Positions 47,665 to 59,100 of a stretch of 64,000 nucleotides of DNA are shown here, one piece after another. Within the stretch, counting starts at the first letter, position 1. The number at the start of each line of letters is the position of its first letter. The stretch covers positions 215,860,092 through 215,924,091 of the forward strand of contig BTPG01000001.1 in assembly GCA_036245525.1 (NCBI GenBank). The letters run 5' to 3'. This stretch comes from Semisulcospira habei (Eukaryota > Mollusca > Gastropoda > Semisulcospiridae). The notes beneath the pieces are model-generated. The model saw only the letters and a program-made list of their open reading frames with translations. It was not told the DNA's origin and did no database searches. A program made the position numbers and the translations under genes.

Positions 47665-47870
47665 ACCCAGTAAAGACGGGTTCGTCGAGCCAATGTCGAC
47701 GGTCGTTGTCCAGGGCTCAGCTATGTGCGGGTTAATCACCCAATAAGCAAAGGACCAACGAGTCGACGTTGACTGAAGTGGTGCGCGGGTCCACTACGGC
47801 TGACGTCAGCCGAAGGACCGTAACCTCCCGGACACGGCAGATGTGGGTCCCAGGACCCATTGCTGACTGG
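47665..47870. mobile_element. Possible short inverted-repeat element
   Basis: Left end CCCAGTAAAGACGGGTTC and the reverse complement of the right end, CCCAGTCAGCAATGGGTCC, agree imperfectly. Internal ACGGCTGACGTCAGCCG is palindromic. I cannot name the family. Confidence 0.3.
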
Positions 47871-48255
47871 GATACGACTAGTATTGTTACCGCCTACATC
47901 ATTCTTTTTTTAACTGCCGTCTGTGTTTAGCAAGCCCGAGGATAGTTGGCGAAGCTCTTCAAGTGAAGCTAGCTTCTCGAGCTGTACTGTTGACTGACGG
48001 CCCAAACGCTGGACTGTGGCACGTGAGGCTCACGTGCGGAGCATCTGAGGACATGGGTCACCCTGCAGAGTCGGTGCTATGGACGGTACAGCATAAATAA
48101 TGTCTCTCTCCCCCTCGCCTTCTTCTCTACACCCCCCCCCCCCAACCCCGTATCCTTTCTCTCTTTCCCACCCCCATCCTTCCCTTCTCTCTACCTCTTC
48201 CCCTTCCCCCTCCCCCTCCCCTCGCTCCCCCCCCCTCCCCCCTCCCCGCCGTGAG
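47871..48255. other. No gene; C/T-rich tract at the end
   Basis: Unique-looking to about 48100, then pyrimidine-rich sequence to 48255. Confidence 0.45.
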
Positions 48256-48311
<56 letters not shown>

Positions 48312-48400
48312 TACGGTATTTATAATGCGCTTATCTTATAATAATTACAACTCTAAGCGCGCACTCACAACTCGCGCACGCATGCGCACGCTTTAGACAT
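48256..48400 (-). mobile_element. LINE 3' tail with (AAT)n, third copy
   Basis: (AAT)n at 48256-48310, then TTACGGTATTTATAATGCGC and CTCTAAGCGCGCACTCACAA, nearly identical to 12974-13040. No coding part. Confidence 0.72.
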
Positions 48401-48504
48401 TTAAGAGATGTTCGCGAACATTTAAATACCCAAGAACAACGTGAGTAAAATTCACATCAGGGGTCCATTGACGTCTGCGATGCTGGAACACGTCAAACGC
48501 CGCC

Positions 48505-48580
48505 CAACTGATAGAGACATAGATCCTCATGAGCCCCCGCATTTGCGAGGGCGCATGAGGATCTATGTCTTGCAGTAATC
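48505..48580. mobile_element. Family A hairpin core
   Basis: AGAGACATAGATCCTCATGA pairs with GCATGAGGATCTATGTCT around CCCCGCATTTGCGAGG. Termini not clear. Confidence 0.6.
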
Positions 48581-48604
48581 ATTTATTCCCGATTTCCTAA
48601 TACA

Positions 48605-48720
48605 AATACGAATATCTTTATTGTCCCAAGATGGGAAATTTGTTTGCAGCAGAATTTTTGTAAAGCAGTTGTAAAAACAACAAGTGTGAACATAAAACAA
48701 ATAAATACATTTGACTGACT
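48605..48720 (-). mobile_element. Probable LINE/SINE 3' tail
   Basis: The minus strand reads CAAATTTCCCATCTTGGGAC then AATAAAGATATTCGTATTTG, the arrangement of many LINE 3' ends (short stem, AATAAAG, then a short repeat). No coding sequence. Confidence 0.4.
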
Positions 48721-48959
48721 AGAACACACCGACCGATGACAGTGAGTATGTGCACGTGTATAACATCACAACCATCTGTAATGTTAATATCCACCTAGAT
48801 AGAAAACGTTTTTAAAAATTAACTGAGACGACACTACCTTATACCACGCGCACAACACACACGCACGCACACACGCGGCAAACAACCCACACACACACAC
48901 TTGCGTATCACATGATAGTGCAAATGCATAGACCTGAGGCTGACATTTTGACCGTCCTT

Positions 48960-49215
48960 TAAATGATGCCATGACTAGAGGTCTATGCCATGACTAGAGG
49001 TCTATGCCATGACTAGAGGTCTATGCCATGACTAGAGGTCTATGCCATGACTAGAGGTCTATGCCATGACTAGAGGTCTATGCCATGACTAGAGGTCTAT
49101 GCCATGACTAGAGGTCTATGCCATGACTAGAGGTCTATGCCATGACTAGAGGTCTATGCCATGACTAGAGGTCTATGCCATGACTAGAGGTCTATGCCAT
49201 AGCATCATTTAGGAG
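48960..49215. repeat. 19-bp minisatellite, about 12 units, bounded by inverted repeats
   Basis: Perfect 19-bp units of the form GCCATGACTAGAGGTCTAT. The left boundary TTTAAATGATGCCATG and right boundary CCATAGCATCATTTAG are inverted copies of TAAATGATGC. Confidence 0.95.
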
Positions 49216-49276
49216 ACGGATAGATGATAGCATAAAAGAATGACGTCTGCGTTTTCTTTTGCACTTCACAGTTCAG

Positions 49277-50010
<734 letters not shown>

Positions 50011-50389
50011 TGTGGGCAGGAACAGGTAATACACCTGGAGGAAGGCAACAAGGCATATTTTTCGGATAAAATATGGGTATCATCAGATACAATGTGGAAG
50101 GCATTGTTAAGCACCTACTTCTCATACGAAGAAGAAAGGCAGAACTGCTGAACACCAGTTATCTTGCTACTGATGATAATGCGATGGAGCTTAGTCCTAT
50201 CTTTTAGGCTCATGTTCCCAAACCAACAGACACATGAGAAGGTGAGTACACGTTGATTGATAAAAGAGAGTTAAAACAGAGTTGTCAACATTAAACTTGC
50301 GCAGCTTCCTCAAAAGACATACAGGCGCTGTTGGCCTTTCTTGTGCAAAACATCACACTGAATGTCCCATATAAGTTTGTCATCAATGG

Positions 50390-50947
50390 TTTCCTAAAGG
50401 TTTCCTAAAGCCTGCGCGGTGGAGCTTTTTGGTGGAGTGCAGTGTGCGCAGTACTGGTCCCACCCTTTAAACCCTTGGTTCGTCTGCCATGGCCTAGCAC
50501 GCTGGGACGATGGCATCGAGGTCCTCGGGTCGTAGGTTTTATATTAGACTGTCCTTGTCCTAGTCTCAGGTTCAAAAACCTTCCCCGGAGACACGGGGGT
50601 TTTGATTTCAGGGTTTTCCTCCCTTAGCCTTTCCGCAGTCAAGCGGCCAGACCTGCAAGGCAGCAGGACAATGATTAATTTCGAGGTTCTCTCCTCTAGA
50701 TCCGCCGTGTTTAGCCTGGGGGCTCGTGCTGCCCAGTTTTTGGGGTCACCTCGGAGAGGACGTGGCCAGGGACCACGCACGGGCGGTCTTGGGATAGAGG
50801 GATGCTATGCTAGCCCGGAGGGATTACACACGAGGGTGCCTCGCGACGGCCAAGAGGCCCTAGACTAGGGTGGTCCCGGGGGAGGCGCTGTAAGAGTTCC
50901 CCACTACCCGCACCACCAACGCAACTCGTCCCCTGGGGCCCCCACCT
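50390..50947. mobile_element. 558-bp unidentified insert between 60-bp direct repeats
   Basis: Inserted in the LINE thumb region. The flanks 50330-50389 and 50948-51007 are identical but for one base. The minus strand ends in two copies of CTTTAGGAAAC and has a short frame (KTPVSPGKVFEPETRTRT). It looks retroposon-like, but I cannot assign it to a family. Confidence 0.55.
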
Positions 50948-51042
50948 GTTGGCCTTTCTTGTGCAAAACATCACACTAAATGTCCCATATAAGTTTGTCA
51001 TCAATGGGGTTCCGATGTATTTGTACTCGGTCACCTTTTCCA

Positions 51043-51926
51043 CTATTTCATCAAAAATGACTGTGTATGACTGCGTTTGAGGGTTTTCCTGAAATCTATG
51101 CACATATCTCTTGTTTTTGAAGCATTGATACACAGAAAGAAGTCGCGGCACCAGTCCACAAAATCTTGTGCGACTGGACCGTGACTGCTTTCGTCATCAT
51201 AAAGCAGGTTCAGCAGAGCAGAATCGTCTGAGAACTTAATCAAATGCCTGTCACTGTGTGCACTGCTGCAGTCATCTGTGTACAATATAAACAAGAGTGG
51301 TGAAAGCACACAGCCTTGCGGTGAGCCTGTAGAAACAGAGTTAACAGTAGACAACGTCCAGTTTACCCGCACTGTTTGCGGTCTACACACGAGGAAGTCT
51401 AGGATCCACAAGGCCACACTGTTACTCAGATTAAAATCATTGGTAAGTTTCCTGAAGAGCAAGTGTGGCTGGAGCGTGTTAATCGCGGCACTCAGATCCA
51501 AAAATAAAATTTTAGCTTGAGTTTTTCCCTTCTCAAGGTGAGTGTGGATAAGGCTCGAGAGCATTAACGTGGATCCTCGACCCCTTCTCCAGGCCTGTAT
51601 GCAAACTGCATGGGGTCCAATCAATGCGCTGTACATGTACAGTTCATGAGGTCAGATTTGACTCATTTTTCAAAGGTTTTCATCACGAGAGATGTCAACG
51701 CAATAGGCCGAAATTCGTTAAGTACAGAAGGGCGGGTCTTTTTAGGAATTGGGACAATTATGGATATTTTTGACATGGTGGGAACCCTTTGCAGTTCGAG
51801 AGAGGCTTGAAAGATGGTATGGAAGATGTCACAGAGCTGCGAGGCACAGTGTCTCAAAACGTGGCCAGAGATGCCATCAGGGCCAGCACTCGTCCTTGTG
51901 TTTGTACGCTCAAAAACCTTGTACAC
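51043..51926 (-). pseudogene. Reverse transcriptase fingers and palm, frame-broken
   Basis: The first segment (51926-51663) has TSAGPDGISGHVLRHC and IIVPIPKKTRPSVLNEFRPI, the conserved RT fingers motifs. The second (to 51043) has KILFLDLSAAINTLQPHLL (first catalytic Asp; the usual FDT... is changed), TGSPQGCVLSPLLFILYTDD, and FSDDSALL where the usual YADD/FADD is FSDD. KTRDMCIDFRK follows. The frame breaks between the segments near 51640. Loss of frame plus the altered catalytic box indicate a dead copy. Confidence 0.8.
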
Positions 51927-52860
51927 ATCCTCCTTGCTGATTTGGATGGTTTATCTGACCCTGAGGAAGCTTTGATGTTATCGATCACAGAACTAAAGTG
52001 ACGGGTGTCAAACGACAGTAAAATGTATTCAATTCCTCCGCAAAGTCACCAACGTTATTACCAACTAAAGGCGTCGATCGAGTGGAGGTTCCGCTCTTAC
52101 TCTGTGAGTCATTGTTTTCATACCCTGCCAAGTAGCTCTCAAATCTCCTGTCTTAAATTTCGTTTCTATTTTTTTGTTGTTGTAAATATCCTTATCTTTG
52201 CGTATTTCAGACCGCACAACTCTCTGAATCTGTTTTTCTCTCTGCAGTACCAGACTCAAAGTAAGCCCTTTTCTTGTCATTAAGAGCTTGCTAAACACTT
52301 TTTGAGATCAAAGGTTTGTTGTTGGCATGCACCTTGCACTTCCTAACAGGTACAACTGTATCGACACAAAAAGAGAGATAACTTGTCACCACATCTGTCA
52401 ACACATCCAGACTCTCACAAGACTGACGGAACATATCCCAGCGTGTACAGTCTACACAGCCCTGGAGTGTAGCAATGCTATCCGTGTTCCAGACCTCAAT
52501 CTCTATCTGCAGGGTTTTGACCCGTATAAGCAGACGTGTGTAAATAGGCACTAAATGTACTCTATTGTGATCTGAGTCACCTATTGTGGGTTTGGCGAAA
52601 GACTTGTATACGCTGGGAACTGTGCCATAGCAGAGGTCAAGGGTCCTCTGAAAACGTGTGGCGCACGTGAAGTACTGACAGTAGGTGGGCGGGGCTCTCT
52701 TTAGAACACACTGGTTAAAATCAACAACGATAAACTTAGGAGCGTCGGGTGAAATTACATCCAGTGTCTGTGTTCCGCGTTAGCCCTGGGGTAGATGTAG
52801 ACTACCGTCACAAATAGTTGTAGAATTCACGGGGGAGGTAGGCAGAGTTCTCATTCATGA

Positions 52861-53059
52861 CCGTGTGATGGGTTCAGAACAGTATTTCCATCGGCTAGCG
52901 AGGAAGGGGAAACGTAATAGCTATGAAAGCTTTAACGGTAGTGCCTGATTACCTAGTGCCTTGAAGTTATTTGATCTGACTCTGGTTGAGAACGGTCCAT
53001 TTTTCTCCATACGTCATTTCACGCAGATTGTGTTTTTTAAATCAACGCACATTCAGCGT
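52861..53059. other. No recognisable feature
   Basis: AGCTATGAAAGCTTTAACGG then GTAGTGCCTGATTACC near 52918 may be a family B half relic. Confidence 0.35.
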
Positions 53060-53352
53060 CAAAATTCCGCACACGTCAAAATCCCCACACGTCAAAATCC
53101 CCCACACGTCAAAATCCCCCACACGTCAAAAGCCCCACACGTCAAAATTCCCCACACCCTCAAAATCCCCCACACGTCAAAATTCGCCACACGTCAAAAT
53201 CCCCCACACGTCAAAATTCCCCACACGTCAAAATCCACCACACGTTAAAATTCCCCACACGTCAAAATTCCCTACACGTCAAAATTCCCCACACGTCAAA
53301 ATTCCCCACACGTCAAAATTCCCCACACGTCAAAATTTTCCACACGTCAAAG
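53060..53352. repeat. 17-bp minisatellite, about 17 units
   Basis: Units of CACACGTCAAAATTCCC or CACACGTCAAAATCCCC, 16-18 bp. His-Thr-Ser-Lys frames across it are artefacts. Confidence 0.92.
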
Positions 53353-53399
53353 GAACATGGAAACAAAGTAGCGTCAACAAGAGACACAAGTTGTTATGA

Positions 53400-53477
53400 C
53401 CCCCCCCCCCCCACACACACACACACACACACACAACACACACACACACACCCCTCCTCCCCTCCCCCACCCCACCC
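53400..53477. repeat. C run and (CA)n tract
   Basis: A run of C, about 22 CA dinucleotides, then C/T-rich sequence. Confidence 0.9.
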
Positions 53478-53556
53478 CTGCAACTGCGACGGCCCATGAC
53501 TATCTATGCCTCTTACAGTTCTGTTTTGGCAACTTTCTAGGGCAGTGAAGGGGTTA
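53478..53556. mobile_element. Family A MITE, right half
   Basis: GCAACTGCGACGGCCCATGA, CTATCTATGCCTCTTACAG and the terminus AGGGCAGTGAAGGGGTTAT. Left arm replaced by the C/CA tract. Confidence 0.6.
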
Positions 53557-53659
53557 TATATAAGCTGCCCACAAAGAACAAGATATGGAAGTTTTCGGAC
53601 TATGAATGGCATTAAGGAGATGAGGCGCAGCTGAGATAAGGAAGAGTTCCGTTCTCCTC

Positions 53660-53872
53660 TTAACCCATTCCGCGCCGACACGCCACGGCAAGACATGGAT
53701 CGAGCATGATAGTTCAAGGGTTGTGCCAGAATAGCTTGGCGCCTATAGGCGCCAAGCTATTCTGGCACCACCCTTGAACTATCACGCTGGATCTGTTTCC
53801 AGAAGTGTAATACAGTCTTCAGGGGGCAACTTCAACATTTAGGGATGTCGGTCTGTGAGCAGAATGCATTAA
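53660..53872. mobile_element. Family B TTAA-type MITE, complete
   Basis: TTAACCCATTCCGCGCCGAC at the left and GTGAGCAGAATGCATTAA at the right. The hairpin at about 53700-53790 pairs CATGATAGTTCAAGGGTTGT with its right arm around AGCTTGGCGCC/GGCGCCAAGCT. Confidence 0.82.
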
Positions 53873-54360
53873 GCCAGAATCAACGCCCAGAAAAAATAAC
53901 ATGGAGACAATGATTTTTTTTGGGAGGGGAGGAGGGAGGGGGGGGGGGTAGAGGGGTGGGGGGTGGGGGGTAAATTCTATGTCGTCAATTACACGGCGAC
54001 TCAATTTACATATTCCAGACCAAAAAGGTGACTGTCAAGCGTGTAATATGCAAAGAAGTACCCAACGGAGAAAGAAACACGCTTAGAAAAGACGGGTACA
54101 ACACAATTTACATAGTTCCATGGTTGGGAAGACAAAATACGCAGTCAGCAAAAGCTCGTCGGGCTGACGCTGGCATTGGTTGCCCCACCCGCGCAGCCTA
54201 CGATCGAGAAAGTTTTGTTTAATGGGCATCTTACGAACTTTGCCTCTCCCCATCTCCCCTATTGTCTGGTCCGTGGCCAAGCTAATTGTTTCAGTAGACA
54301 CTTTAACTTTTTCACGGTCGCACACGGCAAGTATTACGCAACCGCATTACACGCAGACCC
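53873..54360. other. No gene; G-rich tract
   Basis: G-rich run at about 53920-53970. Otherwise unique-looking. Confidence 0.45.
54014..54056. repeat. Solitary diverged monomer of the 46-bp repeat
   Basis: TCCAGACCAAAAAGGTGACT then GTCAAGCGTGTAATATGCAAAG lines up with TCCAGACCACAAAGGTGATT and the rest of the 46-bp unit of 15698-16617. A single copy, so the sequence exists dispersed as well as in tandem. Confidence 0.5.
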
Positions 54361-54600
54361 TTGACCCGTTCAGTGCAGAGAAAAGGTTGAACGCCACACA
54401 ACTGCAAGAGACATAGATCCTCATGAGCCCCCGCAATTGCGGGGGCTCATGAGGATCTATGTCTCTTGCTGAACCACTTTGCATCCGCGAGTTTTTTGTT
54501 TGTTTTTATTGTTGGTTTGTTTTTTTGCGGCTGGGGGTTTTTGACGCTGAATTGACAATGATTTTGTAATCGCAGTATGCGTCCACTAGGAGAACAGTTT
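54361..54600. mobile_element. Family A MITE with perfect hairpin
   Basis: Starts TTGACCCGTTCAGTGCAGAG. The stem GCAAGAGACATAGATCCTCA is fully paired with GGATCTATGTCTCTTGC; the GACAT/ATGTC difference from the GGCAT/ATGCC copies is matched. The right end is diffuse near CCACTAGGAGAACAG. Confidence 0.72.
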
Positions 54601-55084
54601 ACGCTGCTTTGCTTTCAACTGCAGATTGTGGCTGCATTCATGAATATTATCGCTGGCCCCACATTCAAACGCCATTATGGGTCTGCTTACCACAAACTGG
54701 TCACAACTGGCCACATCTAACAGTTCGTGACGAACAAAAGAAACGCGATTACAGTTGAATCATCGGAAACACATCAGTGTTTCAATGAATCAAATGATGT
54801 CGCATTCCTTTTGCTTGTCAGCATAATTACGATATATTGCGGTAAGCAGACGAACACGCGTTGAGACGGCCTCAAGTTGCGCCAGAGAGCAGCGGTAGCG
54901 AAAGACTGGAGACAACCAGTGCGGCTGGCCAACCACGATGTGCAGGTTTTACTCCATGCAATCGGCAAACGATTGAAAGTAATTATCAGAGCGGCAAACA
55001 CCCGCAAGCGATTTCTGCCCTCAGTTTGACGTTATTGGAACTTTCTGGGAGTCCCCTTATTTCTGTCTGCTGTACTCTTAATTC
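54601..55084. other. No recognisable gene
   Basis: Unique-looking sequence; short frames only. Confidence 0.42.
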
Positions 55085-55157
55085 TCCCCCCCCCCCCTTC
55101 CCCCCGCCTCCCTCTGCCACCCTTCCTGATCCTCTCCGTCCTCCGATCACCCACACC

Positions 55158-55248
<91 letters not shown>

Positions 55249-55265
55249 GCGCACACACACAAACA
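55085..55265. repeat. C-rich tract, (CA)n and (CG)n
   Basis: C/T-rich to about 55160, about 35 CA units, then nine CG units and a further short CA run. Confidence 0.95.
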
Positions 55266-55952
55266 CACCCGCCCCCTCCTCCTCCCTTTTTTTCATTCCA
55301 CTGGTTCTTCTCCCCACACAGTCGTTAGAAGTTCATTAAAAGACTTCAGCTGATCGACTTATCAACGGATCTATCACTTTGTTAAGTCAGGCATCTCTAA
55401 AACCGAGGTTAGAAAACCAGTGAGGCAAAGATCCTCGGACCCACTGCGACCGTCGTGTGCCCGAAGTCGTGTTGCTACTGGAGAAGCACGGACAAGCCCT
55501 CTGACGGTCAAACTCCAGCGGAAGGTGATGCATTAATCAGTTGCTTTGTGGGCGTGCACACATTTTTTTTTTTTTTTTTTAGCGACTTAGCAGGCGCTTG
55601 CTATTCTGGCGCCACCATTGTTTGAAGGCGAAGTTGACATGAAATTCGAATATTTTGCTAAAAATAGTGATAAGGGAGCGAACACAAAACCCGAAGCAGA
55701 CAGTTATCTGCCTTGTCATCTTGACGAATCGGAGTTTCTCTGAATAAAAGTATGAGTGCAGATACCCGCGATGTACTTGCCATGAGTTTTTTTTTGGGTT
55801 TTTTTTTTTGTTTGTTTGTTTGTTTGTTTGTTTGTTTGGTTTGTGTTTTTTTAGCGAAAAAAATGGTTTAGATTAAACTGATGAACAGATTCACAGATTA
55901 CTTCATAGATTCATCGTTCAAATTATAATTGATACCCCCCCCCCCCCCCCCG
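55266..55952. other. No gene; T runs and (TTTG)n
   Basis: T run at 55566-55580, (TTTG)n at about 55797-55840 and a C run at 55936-55951. CTTGCTATTCTGGCGCCACC near 55599 may be a family B relic. Confidence 0.5.
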
Positions 55953-56170
55953 ATAACCCCTTCCGTGCCGCTGTACCTTACGTTTCTGTTCACGAAATCT
56001 ATGTTCATTCAACGACCAAAAGCCTCAACCGTTTAGAGAAACATGGGTTCAAATTGGTCTCAGCAAAGGCCATAGATCCTCATGAGCTCCCGCATTCGCG
56101 GGGGTTCATGAGGATCTTTGTCTCTTGAAGTTGGATTATGTTCACATTTTCTCGGCAGTGAAAGGGTCCG
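55953..56170. mobile_element. Family A MITE abutting the 26-bp satellite
   Basis: Left end ATAACCCCTTCCGTGCCGC, hairpin CCATAGATCCTCATGAGCTC...CATGAGGATCTTTGTCTCTT, right end TTTTCTCGGCAGTGAAAGGG. The 26-bp array starts within about 5 bases of its end. Confidence 0.75.
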
Positions 56171-56171
56171 G

Positions 56172-59100
56172 TAAACATAACTATACGTTCACATTTATCG
56201 TCATAACTATACTTTCACATTTATCGTCATAACTATACGTTCACATTTATCGTCATAACTATACGTTCACATTTATCGTCATAACTATACGTTCACATTT
56301 GTCATCATAACTATACGTTCACATTTATCGTCATAACTATACGTTCACATTTATCGTCATAAGTATACGTTCACATTTATCGTCATAAGTATACGTTCAC
56401 ATTTATCGTCATAACTATACGTTCACATTTATCGTCATAACTATATGTTCACATTTATCGTCATAACTATACGTTCACATTTATCGTCATAACTATACGT
56501 TCACATTTATCATCATAACTATACGTTCACATTTATCGTCATAACTATACGTTCACATTTATCATCATAACTATACGTTCACATTTGTCATCATAACTAT
56601 AAGTTCACATTTATCGTCATAAGTATACGTTCACATTTATCGTCATAAGTATACGTTCACATTTATCGTCATAACTATACGTTCACATTTATCGTCATAA
56701 CTATACGTTCACATTTATCGTCATAACTATACGTTCACATTTATCGACATAACTATACGTTCACATTTATCATCATAACTATACGTTCACATTTATCATC
56801 ATAACTATACGTTCACATTTATCGTCATAACTATACGTTCACATTTATCATCATAACTATACGTTCACATTTGTCATCATAACTATAAGTTCACATTTAT
56901 CGTCATAAGTATACGTTCACATTTATCGTCATAAGTATACGTTCACATTTATCGTCATAACTATACATTCACATTTATCGTCATAACTATATCTTCACAT
57001 TTATCGTCATAAGTATACGTTCACATTTATCGTCATAACTATACGTTCACATTTATCATCATAACTATATCTTCACATTTATCGTCATAACTATACGTTC
57101 ACATTTATCGTCATAAGTATACGTTCACATTTATCGTCATAACTCTGCGTTCACATTTATCATCATAACTATAAGTTCACATTTATCATCATAACTATAC
57201 GTTCACATTTATCGTCATAACTATACGTTCACATTTATCGTCATAACTATACGTTCACATTTATCGTCATAACTATACGTTCACATTTATCATCATAACT
57301 ATACGTTCACATTTATCATCATAACTATACGTTCACATTTATCATCATAACTATAAGTTCACATTTATCATCATAACTATACGTTCACATTTATCATCAT
57401 AACTATACGTTCGCATTTATCGTTATAACTATACGTTCACATTTATCATTATAACTATACGTTCATATTTATCGTCATAACTATACGTTCACATTTATCA
57501 TAATAACTATACGTCCACATTTATCATCATAACTATACGTTCACATTTATCATCATAACTATATCTTCACATTTATCGTCATAACTATACGTTCACATTT
57601 ATCGTCATAACTATACGTTCCTATTTATCATCATAACTATACGTTCACATTTAACATCATAACTATACCTTCATATTTATCATCATAACTATATCTTCAC
57701 ATTTATCGTCATAACTATACGTTAACATGTATCATCATAACTATAAGTTCACATTTATCATCATAACTATATCTTCACATTTATCGTCATAACTATAAGT
57801 TCACATTTATCATCATAACTATACGTTCACATTTATCGTCATAACTATATCTTCACATTTATCGTCATAACTATACGTTCACATTTATCGTCATAACTAT
57901 ACGTTCACATTTATCGTCATAACTATACGTTCACATTTATCATCATAACTATACGTTCACATTTATCGTCATAACTATACGTTCACATTTATCATCATAA
58001 CTATACGTTCACATTTGTCATCATAACTATAAGTTCACATTTATCGTCATAAGTATACGTTCACATTTATCGTCATAAGTATACGTTCACATTTATCGTC
58101 ATAACTATACATTCACATTTATCGTCATAACTATATCTTCACATTTATCGTCATAAGTATACGTTCACATTTATCGTCATAACTATACGTTCACATTTAT
58201 CATCATAACTATATCTTCACATTTATCGTCATAACTATACGTTCACATTTGTCATCATAACTATACGTTCACATTTATCGTCATAACTATACGTTCACAT
58301 TTATCGTCATAAGTATACGTTCACATTTATCGTCATAACTATACGTTCACATTTATCGTCATAACTATACGTTCACATTTATCGTCATAACTATACGTTC
58401 ACATTTATCGTCATAACTATACGTTCACATTTGTCATCATAACTATACGTTCACATTTATCGTCATAACTATACGTTCACATTTATCGTCATAAGTATAC
58501 GTTCACATTTATCGTCATAAGTATACGTTCACATTTATCGTCATAACTATACGTTCACATTTATCGTCATAACTATACGTTCACATTTATCGTCATAACT
58601 ATACGTTCACATTTATCGTCATAACTATACGTTCACATTTATCATCATAACTATACGTTCACATTTATCGTCATAACTATACGTTCACATTTATCATCAT
58701 AACTATACGTTCACATTTGTCATCATAACTATAAGTTCACATTTATCGTCATAAGTATACGATCACATTTATCGTCATAAGTATACGTTCACATTTATCG
58801 TCATAACTATACGTTCACATTTATCGTCATAACTATACGTTCACATTTATCGTCATAACTATACGTTCACATTTATCGACATAACTATACGTTCACATTT
58901 ATCATCATAACTATACGTTCACATTTATCATCATAACTATACGTTCACATTTATCGTCATAACTATACGTTCACATTTATCATCATAACTATACGTTCAC
59001 ATTTGTCATCATAACTATAAGTTCACATTTATCGTCATAAGTATACGTTCACATTTATCGTCATAAGTATACGTTCACATTTATCGTCATAACTATACAT

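Larger units (their letters stand above)
50015..52860 (-). mobile_element. Degraded Rex1-like LINE
   Basis: Successive minus-strand segments are colinear with one non-LTR polyprotein. Endonuclease end and linker at 52860-52291 (LQGCVDCTRWDMFRQS, FCVDTVVPVRK), linker at 52298-52065 (ATWQGMKTMT), RT fingers at 51926-51663, RT palm at 51636-51043, thumb at 51000-50150 (GQQRLYVF, CWFGNMSLKDR). Frames are broken between segments and a 558-bp insert lies at 50390. Rex1-like is my best guess within the CR1/Jockey group. Confidence 0.75.

Noticed and set aside
48960..49215. CRISPR-like array (short regular repeats)
   Set aside because: Repeats are back to back without unique spacers, in a eukaryotic context. 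The same applies to the 17-, 23- and 26-bp arrays.
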